From positions 1,135,501 to 1,199,500 of the forward strand of contig SMSO01000005.1 of NCBI GenBank assembly GCA_004764695.1: a stretch of DNA of 64,000 nucleotides, written 5' to 3'. The notes under the pieces are model-generated. The model was not told where the DNA came from and did not search any database. It saw only the letters and a program-made list of their open reading frames with translations. Positions 45,949 to 54,467 of the stretch are shown one piece after another. Within the stretch, counting starts at the first letter, position 1. Each line of letters begins with the position of its first letter. The stretch comes from Schizochytrium sp. TIO01. Lineage: Eukaryota > Sar > Bigyra > Thraustochytrida > Thraustochytriidae. Made by a program: the position numbers and the translations under genes.

Positions 45949-46018
45949 TCCCATGTGGTGCAATGGTAACATGAGACGACTTCACCGCTAATCTCCCGGT
46001 CTGATTCCCGTCGTAGAA
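45949..46018 (+). pseudogene. Decayed tRNA-Glu-like sequence
   Basis: The 5' half (TCCCATGTGGTGCAATGGTAACAT in two parts) matches the array genes, but the anticodon stem is mispaired (AGACG/CGCTA), position 33 is C not T, the T stem is broken and the 3' acceptor strand CGTAGAA does not pair. The anticodon position reads TTC, the other Glu anticodon. It is probably non-functional. Confidence 0.85.
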
Positions 46019-46848
46019 AACAAATGTTGAGATGATATTCACATTTAACTAAAAAAAATATATAAATGATAATGTAAAACCTGGCGAAGGTCATGATGTT
46101 TTGTTCTGAGACGTTACTCACGCAAACAAATGATAGTAGTAGTAGCTTCTAAATACCAGGAGTAATCATGGGTAACTAGTGTTCCTGTTTTTCAATGATC
46201 CAGCATATCTCTAATTGAAGATGAGTATGGACAACTATTGACATGATTCTTCACCGCTGTCAGCATTGGGGAGCATGTCAATTACTCCTTGGCTTATGTT
46301 AAGACTCATTTTTAAAACTTCCCAACAGTTTGAACATGATTCTTCCACACCATAGAGTTGAAAGCCCCCATGAGGTTCCTCATATACTCGCGAAATTTTG
46401 CCAACGAGATATTCTGATGTTTGATAAATAAATTTATTGACCGGGCCTATTTCGTTGCTGTCCATACAGGTCGTGTCTTCAGCTAGACCAACGTTCTACC
46501 CATGTATTATATAAATATCTAATCAGACAGCTAAAATTCTATGGTAAAGCTAAGTTTGAACAATTATGCTGGCCATGCACAAGGCCAGTAGTTTATTTCG
46601 ATTGATGATTTTAATGTATACGAAACACGAAAGTTGTTAACTTATCGATTGAAGCACAGATAGATCTCAAATCTCTCATATTAAACTTAAAACTTTAAAA
46701 CATATATAAATATATAATAAACTTCGTCTTATTCTAATAAATACTATAGTTCCACAGCACTACTGGAAAATCGGTGAACACAAAATGTTATTATTATTTA
46801 GTTGGTATAAGAATTCCTTCCAGAAATTCCTCTATATCTTCCAACAAC

Positions 46849-46919
46849 TCCCATGTGGTGTAATGGTAACATTTGACGCTCTCACCGTCAATCTCCGGGT
46901 TCGATTCCCGGCGTGGGAA
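46849..46919 (+). tRNA. tRNA-Glu (CTC)
   Basis: First copy of the plus block, full cloverleaf, D-loop variant GGTA, T run about ten bases downstream. Confidence 0.97.
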
Positions 46920-47030
46920 CATCTCTTTTTTCTCGCAAAGCTCTGAGTAAATTGTTTTTTTTTAAATTCTTGGTTTTTAGCTTTTAAGCTATGAATTCCT
47001 AAGAAAGTACAGACTCCATCTCCTAAAATC

Positions 47031-47101
47031 TCCCATGTGGTGTAATGGCAACATTTGACGCTCTCACCGTCAATCTCCGGGTTCGATTCCCGGCGTGGGA
47101 A
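47031..47101 (+). tRNA. tRNA-Glu (CTC)
   Basis: Second plus copy, D-loop variant GGCA, T run downstream. Its upstream spacer is related, inverted, to the spacers of the left minus block. Confidence 0.97.
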
Positions 47102-47210
47102 CTCTATTTTTTCTATTCCAAAACTCTCAGAATATTATCTTTTTGATGGTTTATTCTTAGATTTTACTGTATATTTTCCTTAGAGACCAGGGCTCCTATC
47201 CCCTGAAATC

Positions 47211-47281
47211 TCCCATGTGGTGTAATGGTAACATTTGACGCTCTCACCGTCAATCTCCGGGTTCGATTCCCGGCGTGGGAA
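47211..47281 (+). tRNA. tRNA-Glu (CTC)
   Basis: Third plus copy, D-loop variant GGTA, long T run directly downstream. Confidence 0.97.
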
Positions 47282-47392
47282 CATTTTTTTTCTTCTTCTA
47301 TGAAGTACTTCATTCTTGATTTTAAAAACTGTTCATTGTTGAGGGTAGCTTTATATTTTCCAAGGCTGTCAAACATTTCATCTTCCGAATTC

Positions 47393-47463
47393 TCCCATGT
47401 GGTGTAATGGTAACATTTGACGCTCTCACCGTCAATCTCCGGGTTCGATTCCCGGCGTGGGAA
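47393..47463 (+). tRNA. tRNA-Glu (CTC)
   Basis: Fourth plus copy, D-loop variant GGTA, T run downstream. Confidence 0.97.
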
Positions 47464-47566
47464 CTCTTTTTTTTGTTCCAAAACTCTCAGAATATTATTT
47501 TTTCGATGGCTCTCAGCTTTTATTGTATATGTGCTTTATGAAAATGAACTTGCATCTCTTGAATTT

Positions 47567-47637
47567 TCCCATGTGGTGTAATGGCAACATTTGACGCTCT
47601 CACCGTCAATCTCCGGGTTCGATTCCCGGCGTGGGAA
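47567..47637 (+). tRNA. tRNA-Glu (CTC)
   Basis: Fifth plus copy, D-loop variant GGCA, T run downstream. Confidence 0.97.
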
Positions 47638-47745
47638 CTCTCTTTTTCCTCTCGCAAAGCTCTCAGGATATTATATTTTTTAGAGTTGATTGTCAAATTT
47701 AAGGTATAAACTCCCTAGAAAATCTCGCCATCATCTCTTCAAATC

Positions 47746-47816
47746 TCCCATGTGGTGTAATGGCAACATTTGACGCTCTCACCGTCAATCTCCGGGTTCG
47801 ATTCCCGGCGTGGGAA
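47746..47816 (+). tRNA. tRNA-Glu (CTC)
   Basis: Sixth plus copy, D-loop variant GGCA, T run downstream. Confidence 0.97.
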
Positions 47817-47917
47817 CTTTCTTTTTTCTCTCGCAAGACCCTTAGTATTTTTTGGGATTTCTTAGTAGCATTAAAGGTATATCTTCCTTGAGCGTTGTCT
47901 CCACTATCTCTTGAATC

Positions 47918-47988
47918 TCCCATGTGGTGTAATGGTAACATTTGACGCTCTCACCGTCAATCTCCGGGTTCGATTCCCGGCGTGGGAA
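47918..47988 (+). tRNA. tRNA-Glu (CTC)
   Basis: Seventh plus copy, D-loop variant GGTA, T run downstream. Confidence 0.97.
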
Positions 47989-48095
47989 CTCTCTTTTTCC
48001 TCTCGCAAAGCTCTCAGGAATTATTCTTTTCAGTGTTAATTATCATATTTGACGTATGAACTCCTTGGAAAATCTGGTCCTCATCTCAGGAAATC

Positions 48096-48166
48096 TCCCA
48101 TGTGGTGTAATGGTAACATTTGACGCTCTCACCGTCAATCTCCGGGTTCGATTCCCGGCGTGGGAA
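48096..48166 (+). tRNA. tRNA-Glu (CTC)
   Basis: Eighth and last plus copy, D-loop variant GGTA, T run downstream. The shared spacer sequence stops after it. Confidence 0.97.
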
Positions 48167-49944
48167 CATCCTTTTTTGACATTGAAAGCTTAAGTTGCAA
48201 TAAATTTGTTGAGCACAGGCCACGTCTCGATAAATGGTACACTCTTCCGCTATGATTTCGGTCCAACCCACTGGCAGCTGTACTCCTTGAACAACACTTG
48301 CAAAAAGCAAGGACTTACCTAGTCTTAAGTAAAAGATAGGGCACCTATCTTTTAAGTTGTCGTTGTGAATACTAAAACTGAAGAGGTATCCTCACAGAGA
48401 CATTATGGAAAAGCTAAGATACAAGCTTTGCTACAATTGCAAGCAAGTCAGTAAAGTGGGGTTCCAAAGATTTTTCCTTGTCGTAGATACTATGAGATAG
48501 TCTATGCAAATTGTGGAAGTCGACGCATACATTTTCAATTAAAGTATCGGCTTCCATTGTATGTTATCACATCATCAAAAGTAGACAGCAGAAGTTTGCA
48601 TGAAATCGACCTCGTAGCCGGCACCCACCGACTCCTTGTTTGGAACTAGCATCAAGAAATTGTGGGTGCATGTCGTCCAAAAAATTAAAATTAAAACATA
48701 TAACGCATACTTAAGCCTGTGAACTCCTCGCTCAAGCAAGCTTAGGAACTCGACTTCAAGAAATCGCATTATTGAAGTAATATACAGCTACTGCCTAACC
48801 TCACCTCACCTCACCTCACCTCACCTAACCTAACCTAACCTAACCTAACCAAGCTCTCATGTCCGACACCTCCTGTGTATTGGACTGACATCATACATTC
48901 ATCCCTGCCTGTATCCAGACCCGAAAATTCAATAACTCATATATCATCCTCTTTCTCTTTCTCCTGAGTTCGTCATCCTTGTCAGACTACCTCTGCACGC
49001 TTCACGGTGGAAGCTATCCTGCAATAAGAAGTTACACCTGATACATTAAAAGACTTAGCTATGTGTGTGCGTATGATATGGAAAGAAAGAACAGAAGTAC
49101 TTGAACGCTGAATGCGAACCTTTGCATGGTTTGATGAAAAGGGCGCCAACAGAAATTAAACTAATAATTCAAACAGCTTATTCACATTTAGAAGCTTATT
49201 CGTAATTCAGAATCATGGGAGAACGATGCGCTTGTATAAGAAATATTGATACAGGGAAGTCAGTTATGTCCATGTAGCAGGAAATAGTTCAAACTTGTAT
49301 TCGACGAAGCCAGCCAATCTGATGCAAAAGTCTTAAACTGTCCAATTTCGAGACCGTCAATTAATAAGCTCTTACTTTTGTTACAACTGGCATCGACAAC
49401 ATTAAAATGAATTTATCTATCGATGAATCAAGAATAGAAGTAACGCGCCATAGATTGCGACAAAGAGAGGTAGAAAATACAAATCAGAATATATCACTAC
49501 CTGGTACGCAATGCTTACTGACGATGCAAATTGAAGCCAACGTTAGTCGTAAGTTGCTGTTAGATAGCGAATGGGTAATAACTAGGCTTTATCAATGTCT
49601 TGAAGGGAGTGGTTTGATTTTGACAACGAGTGGAGAAATTTATGTAGTGAATGACAGCACCTGCACTCCACAGTTGAAATGCAAGAAATTCAATTGCGTG
49701 TAGAACCTACCTTCAATAGTCACCTCTCAAGACACTACCAAAGTGGTCAGCGTACACCACCAGACTCTTACAATTTCGAAGAAAACGTTAGCAGAACCAT
49801 TTGGTTCTGATACAAAGATCCGCGCGAACTTAAACATCTTGAACTGTGATTTCTTCTAGAGTAGTGGCTGGAGCTTATACATCGAGAGTGTATGAACAGA
49901 AACTTTCATTGAAAGAAAAAAAATATCAATGTCAAAAAGAGATG
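48167..49944. other. Spacer between the converging tRNA-Glu blocks
   Basis: About 1.8 kb without tRNA genes. It contains the ACCTC/AACCT repeat at 48794-48850. A frame at 49407-49703 (+) starts with ATG and encodes 98 residues of unremarkable composition; it matches nothing I know and is not called as a gene. Confidence 0.6.
48794..48850. repeat. (ACCTC)n-(AACCT)n pentamer repeat
   Basis: About five ACCTC units are followed by about six AACCT units. AACCT/TTAGG is the arthropod-type telomere unit, but here it is short, internal and mixed with ACCTC, so it is best read as a simple repeat. Confidence 0.9.
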
Positions 49945-50015
49945 TTCCCACGCCGGGAATCGAACCCGGAGATTGACGGTGAGAGCGTCAAATGTTGCCA
50001 TTACACCACATGGGA
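49945..50015 (-). tRNA. tRNA-Glu (CTC)
   Basis: First copy of the right minus block, full cloverleaf, D-loop variant GGCA. Confidence 0.97.
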
Positions 50016-50123
50016 GATTTCAGGGGATGGGAGCTCAATTTTCTAAGGCACATATAGCATAAAAGCTAAGAGCCATACAAAAAATAAAATATTCTGAGAG
50101 TTTTGGACGAGAAACAAAAAAAG

Positions 50124-50194
50124 TTCCCACGCCGGGAATCGAACCCGGAGATTGACGGTGAGAGCGTCAAATGTTACCATTACACCACATGGGA
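50124..50194 (-). tRNA. tRNA-Glu (CTC)
   Basis: Second copy of the right minus block, D-loop variant GGTA. Confidence 0.97.
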
Positions 50195-50298
50195 GATTTC
50201 AGAAGATGAGAGAACGTTGTCCCAAGACACTTATGTAATTAGATCTAAAAGACATCAAAAAATAATATTCTGAGAGTTTTGGAAGAGAAAAAAGAAAG

Positions 50299-50369
50299 TT
50301 CCCACGCCGGGAATCGAACCCGGAGATTGACGGTGAGAGCGTCAAATGTTGCCATTACACCACATGGGA
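50299..50369 (-). tRNA. tRNA-Glu (CTC)
   Basis: Third copy of the right minus block, D-loop variant GGCA. Confidence 0.97.
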
Positions 50370-50478
50370 GATTTTAGGAGATGAAGGTCAAGTTTGCCAT
50401 GGAACACATAGTTTTAGATCAGATAGTAAATAATTTAAAAAAGAACTTATGGTAAAAGTTGGAAGAGTAAAAAGAGAA

Positions 50479-50549
50479 TTCCCACGCCGGGAATCGAACC
50501 CGGAGATTGACGGTGAGAGCGTCAAATGTTACCATTACACCACATGGGA
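50479..50549 (-). tRNA. tRNA-Glu (CTC)
   Basis: Fourth copy of the right minus block, D-loop variant GGTA. Confidence 0.97.
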
Positions 50550-50653
50550 GAATTCAGAAGATGGAAAGTCCAATTTTCTAAGGCACATATACATTTGAAT
50601 CTGAGGATAATTTTAAAAAAGAACTGAGGAAAGGCTTGGGGGGGAAAAAGATG

Positions 50654-50724
50654 TTCCCACGCCGGGAATCGAACCCGGAGATTGACGGTGAGAGCGTCAA
50701 ATGTTGCCATTACACCACATGGGA
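50654..50724 (-). tRNA. tRNA-Glu (CTC)
   Basis: Fifth copy of the right minus block, D-loop variant GGCA. The terminator side has a shorter A run than other copies (AAAAAG just left of it on the plus strand). Confidence 0.96.
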
Positions 50725-50835
50725 GATTTCAGAAGATGAAACCTCTGTCAGCCTTGGAAGAAATAAAGTTACTATCAATAATTAGCAATTTTAAAAATTA
50801 AGAATGAAGTACTTCACAGTAGAAGAAAAAGAATG

Positions 50836-50906
50836 TTCCCACGCCGGGAATCGAACCCGGAGATTGACGGTGAGAGCGTCAAATGTTGCCATTACACCAC
50901 ATGGGA
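50836..50906 (-). tRNA. tRNA-Glu (CTC)
   Basis: Sixth copy of the right minus block, D-loop variant GGCA. Confidence 0.97.
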
Positions 50907-51020
50907 GACTTCATTGGATAATATCGTTACCAGCTTGGGAATCCATAAACTGAGAGAAGTCAAATAGCAATAAAAAAATGTAGAATGAAGTTATTCAGGG
51001 CTTTGAGAGCAAAAAAGATG

Positions 51021-51091
51021 TTCCCACGCCGGGAATCGAACCCGGAGATTGACGGTGAGAGCGTCAAATGTTGCCATTACACCACATGGGA
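51021..51091 (-). tRNA. tRNA-Glu (CTC)
   Basis: Seventh copy of the right minus block, D-loop variant GGCA. Confidence 0.97.
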
Positions 51092-51189
51092 AGTTTGAGG
51101 CATGAGTCATCATTTTTCCTTGGTAACAATATACTAAAGAATTACTACCATCCATTAAAAATTAATAAGTCACCAGTCAAAAAGGGATG

Positions 51190-51260
51190 TTCCCACGCCG
51201 GGAATCGAACCCGGAGATTGACGGTGAGAGCGTCAAATGTTACCATTACACCACATGGGA
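51190..51260 (-). tRNA. tRNA-Glu (CTC)
   Basis: Last copy of the array, D-loop variant GGTA. It lies only about 150 bp from the stop codon of the ISG12-like gene. Confidence 0.97.
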
Positions 51261-51409
51261 TAAGCACTTATGCGATAAACTAATCTTCCGATGATGGAAC
51301 TTATAAACTGGGAGTGTTATTGTTGTAAAATCTCAGGTACCAAAATTATAACTATAATCTTATTATCTATTTACAACTTTACTCAAACCTACTCTTTTAT
51401 AGAGCCAAT

Positions 51410-51991
51410 TTAATTACAAGAGAGCACGTAAGAGAGATTTGTCACAGCTCCAACGATACTTCCTGCCAACGCGGCAGCAGAAGTAAGCAGAACAGAACCT
51501 GCAGTCATACCACCGCCAACAAAGCTTCCGAACCACTTGAGACCATGTGAGGTTGCTGCCGCTCCGTTGAGCTTGCCACCTGCGAATTTTGCAGCAATAG
51601 GGCCTGCGAAGAGAGCCGTGGGTACTGCCAAGAGCGCGGCGAAAAGAACTGCAAAGAACATTGCCCGCCAGGTAATACGCTTCTCGATAGAAAAGACCTT
51701 GCATCCATTCTTCGTGAGCATGACCTCGCCATTTCCAGTATCGACGGTCCGGTACGAACTCCCATCCATATCGATTTTGTTGAGAAGCTCTTCTCCTAAT
51801 CGAACACCTCCGTGAGATACATTCATGGTAAACTTGCTGGTGTTGTCATCCCAATTCCAGCCGTACGGCTCCAGTGTCTCTTTGATTTCACTCCAACCAA
51901 GGTCAAAAGCCTGAGTCATATAGATGCAACCGAACAGAACAATAAATATGGTGGCGATAACCTGCATGTTGTTCTTTTGAAATGATCTCAT
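51410..51991 (-). CDS. Small secretory-route membrane protein, ISG12/IFI6-27-like C-terminus
   Basis: A 193-residue frame from ATG; Met9 is an alternative start. Residues 9-28 (VIATIFIVLFGCIYMTQA) are a strong signal peptide. A hydrophilic segment of about 75 residues follows with two N-glycosylation sites (near 50 and 57). A hydrophobic helix spans about 108-130, then a Gly/Ala-rich region: GPIAAKFAGG, GAAATSHGL and GGGMTAGSVLLTSAAALAG, ending in a further hydrophobic stretch. The spacing of these Gly/Ala motifs resembles the Ifi-6-16 (ISG12) domain, small membrane proteins tied to mitochondria, ER or nuclear envelope in animals and also found in protists. The match is by eye and moderate. 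The alternative is an unrelated Gly-rich membrane protein. The role here is unknown. Confidence 0.75.
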   Translation of the reverse strand: MRSFQKNNMQVIATIFIVLFGCIYMTQAFDLGWSEIKETLEPYGWNWDDNTSKFTMNVSHGGVRLGEELLNKIDMDGSSYRTVDTGNGEVMLTKNGCKVFSIEKRITWRAMFFAVLFAALLAVPTALFAGPIAAKFAGGKLNGAAATSHGLKWFGSFVGGGMTAGSVLLTSAAALAGSIVGAVTNLSYVLSCN

Positions 51992-52390
51992 GTTGGCGAT
52001 AAAAGGAAGTCGTCGGTTCTCTCTTAAGCTTGTCTCGTGTAAATAGCGGGGCGCTTCTCGTTAGGGTTAGATGCCGTCTCGCGATGTTTGGGTTTTGCTT
52101 GCTTGCTTGCTTGTTTTCGTGCTTGCTTGTTTCCTCTCTCGTCCGCCGTAAATGAGCAACGACTTTTGTCCCTTCGCCCCACGGGCTTCTGAAGAGCCAG
52201 CAGACTGATTGACGCTCAGGCGCTCAGGACCCTGCTTGGGCCACAATTGGAATCAATCTGGACTGAGGAGTCCTAGGCACCTGCCTGAAGAGAATGCAGA
52301 GCTCTCTGGCAACTACCTGGGCTGCAACCGCCTCAACCCTCGTGGACTCCTTTCCTGAAATACAGCTCGGGCCCGCAGCGTTAGACCTCT

Positions 52391-52426
52391 TGTGCTGTGC
52401 TGTGCTGTGCTGTGCTGTGCTGTGCT
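52391..52426. repeat. (TGTGC)n microsatellite
   Basis: Seven tandem TGTGC pentamers. Confidence 0.95.
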
Positions 52427-53203
52427 TCGAAGGGGCTCAACACACGCAAGAGTTTGGCCACCGCTTCATCTCAAAAAGTATCTGCTGTTGAGGCTAAGAT
52501 TTGAGTGTTTCCAGAGCGATGCCACGGTAATCGGTACGTATCAAGATTTCAAAATGCGAAGAAAACACAGCCGCTGCTCTCATCGGTACTGAGCAGGAGT
52601 TTCAGGGGAGTTTGCGTTCCAGTGTTGTAGATTTGGCAGTCTGTACAAGAGTTAGTTCTCACGTAAGCGGTAGCTCGAAATGTCTGGGCAGCCTGGCGTT
52701 CCTCTTCGCGAAGGCTCTTGTACCAATCCTCGATCTACAGCTCTTCTCTTCCATGGAATTTCCGAAGTTCCTTGCCAGGCCTGAAAGGTGCCCAACCGAA
52801 CTTCTCCCGTTAAACGCTTTGAAGCTTAGAATCACAGCCTCTTTCCCCGCGGTCGAAATGTCTCCACATGCATAGTATTCTTCTCTTCAGTACAATTGAT
52901 ACGGCTGGTTCCACACAGCCTGTGCAAGTCGTGTCTTCTTGCGCTTGCTTCCAGGGCTGTCGATTTGATCAATGATGTTTTGCCTTTGGCTTTCTTGAAT
53001 GATCAGTATTTGTGTTTTTCTAAATTTTTAAATACTAATATATATAGATCTCGTCTCTTTACTTTCGTGGAAATAAGATGGGGTATAGAGATTGTAAGGA
53101 CTACTGCCTAATATATAGTCTCTAACTGGTGGGAAACACAGAGAGAGAGAGCCTACTCAAAGATCTTCTTTTCCAAGATACCAAATGCCTAGTAGCATGT
53201 ATT

Positions 53204-53240
<37 letters not shown>
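53204..53240. repeat. (TAC)n microsatellite
   Basis: About 12 tandem TAC triplets in non-coding DNA. Confidence 0.95.
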
Positions 53241-53888
53241 GATATATACTTTTCACGTGGTCCTTTGAGGCCTCCTTCGAGGTTGCTACAAGAGCTAGTA
53301 ATAAATAAAAGCCATCTTAGCCAGAGGCAGCCCCTTCAGATCTTTCAGCAGCTTGAATAAGAACCCGGTCAAAGCACCCATTCATGGATGGGTCTTTCTC
53401 ATTTACGAGGTCTTTAAGTTTGCTACGGAGACCATTTCATTATTTTATTAAAATTAAACATTCAACTTCAAAGAACCTCCGGTATCACTTCAAGTTTTTG
53501 CGCTCAAGCTAGTAAAATCATGATGATAATAGTTACAATATTATTTCTTCAATTGCTTCGACTGCCTGACCATCAAAGTTAGCTCAGAAAGTGGCGTAAA
53601 AGGCCTTCGTAGGTACTATCAAAGTCATATAGGCCCCTCCTAGTCTCTTTGTTAGGTGGACGTACAGTGCCGTGGCGGTGGTTAGGTTGTTTGGAAGAGT
53701 ACAGTGTATATCTGGATATACTCTAGCTAGTACTTGGATAGAAGGTAGTTAGTTATAGCTCAAGAGTACATATGGTTTGCAAGAAAGCGAGCACCAACAG
53801 ACGCGAAGTAAAGTAGAGCAGAAACGGCAAGACAAGCAGTTCACAACACAGCGAGGTCACGGGGTCACGAGATCAGAGACTTGAAAAG

Positions 53889-54104
53889 ATGCCCACCGGA
53901 ACGAACTCGCAGGGAAATAGCTACAACGCTCCGGCTGTGTCGCAGCCGGGCACCAACAGCTACCACTACTCCAACTCCAATGGCTCCTATTATTACTCGA
54001 ACAGCAACGGAAGCACCTACTACAACTCCGGTTCTGGCTACTCCCAGTACACCTCTCCTTCTGGATCCACGACTCAGAGCTATACAAGCTCGGGCAAGAA
54101 GTAA
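53889..54104 (+). CDS. Small Ser/Asn/Tyr/Gly-rich protein (71 residues)
   Basis: A short frame from ATG (AAAAGATGCCC) to TAA. The protein begins MPTGTNSQGNSYN and continues with near-repeats YHYSNSNGS, YYYSNSNGS and TYYNSGSG, ending SSGKK. It has no hydrophobic segment or signal peptide and should be disordered. From memory, fungi and other eukaryotes carry short proteins with the same GTNSQGN start and YHYSN-DGSYYYSNPNGSTYYN type of repeat, of unknown function; I have not checked this. Codons are almost all C-ending (AAC, TCC, TAC, GGC), as in highly expressed genes here. That bias and the lack of an equally convincing frame on the other strand make it likely real despite its size. Confidence 0.75.
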   Translation: MPTGTNSQGNSYNAPAVSQPGTNSYHYSNSNGSYYYSNSNGSTYYNSGSGYSQYTSPSGSTTQSYTSSGKK

Positions 54105-54467
54105 TTGATGTGACTCCACGCCGCTTATCGTCATGCTTCGACTACGAGAGAGCCTGTATGTGACCAGGTCTCTGCAATATCTTACACTTGGTCATCGCCT
54201 CCGCTCTTTAAAAGTTTGACATTCATCCTGAACAGAAGCTCGGACATGGACTACCCGTTGTGTATGCTCAATAGCATTTGCACCAAAGGAAATGAGTGCT
54301 CCATCAAGCTTCTTTCTTTTTTTCTTTTCTTTCATGATGCACAATACATTAAAATTGTCTGTTTCATTGTAGCCTTTGAAGAAGGCGTCAATCATGGATC
54401 AAGGCATACATTTTGAAATCAGATAAACTAAATCCTATAAGAACTAATGTGTATCAATATATCATTT
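54105..54467. other. Intergenic region between convergent genes
   Basis: About 360 bp between the stop of the 71-residue gene and the stop of the coiled-coil gene on the other strand. No coding frame is recognised. Confidence 0.6.

Larger units (their letters stand above)
45174..51260. repeat. tRNA-Glu(CTC) gene array: 19 copies in three blocks
   Basis: Nineteen 71-bp tRNA-Glu(CTC) genes and one decayed copy occupy about 6 kb. Orientation is 3 minus, 1 plus pseudogene, 8 plus, then 8 minus. Starts of neighbouring genes within a block are 169-193 bp apart. Spacers share related sequence, for example a block of about 95 bp between the first three copies that recurs inverted next to the plus copies, so the repeat unit is larger than the gene. 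The copies differ only at one D-loop base: eight read GGTA and eleven read GGCA. Every copy is followed within about 15 nt by a T run suited to polymerase III termination. Confidence 0.97.
51992..53888. other. Gene-free stretch with two short repeats
   Basis: About 1.9 kb with no supportable gene. A (TGTGC)n run at 52391-52426 gives a spurious Cys-Ala-Val-Leu reading frame. (TAC)n occupies 53204-53240. The last few hundred bases should be the promoter and 5' UTR of the 71-residue gene at 53889. Confidence 0.6.

Noticed and set aside
47164-47481. Several frames in the tRNA array sharing the peptide FPRRESNPEIDGESVKC or SHAGNRTRRLTVRAS
   Set aside because: These are translations of the tRNA-Glu sequence in different frames, not a protein family.
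49407-49703. 98-residue frame with ATG between the tRNA blocks
   Set aside because: Ordinary composition, no family resemblance, no codon bias; could be chance in AT-rich DNA.
45174-51260. Possible CRISPR-like array
   Set aside because: The repeated element is a complete tRNA gene with polymerase III terminators, and the spacers are related to each other, not unique.
52294-52491. Cys-Ala-Val-Leu-rich frame resembling a membrane peptide
   Set aside because: It results from the TGTGC repeat.
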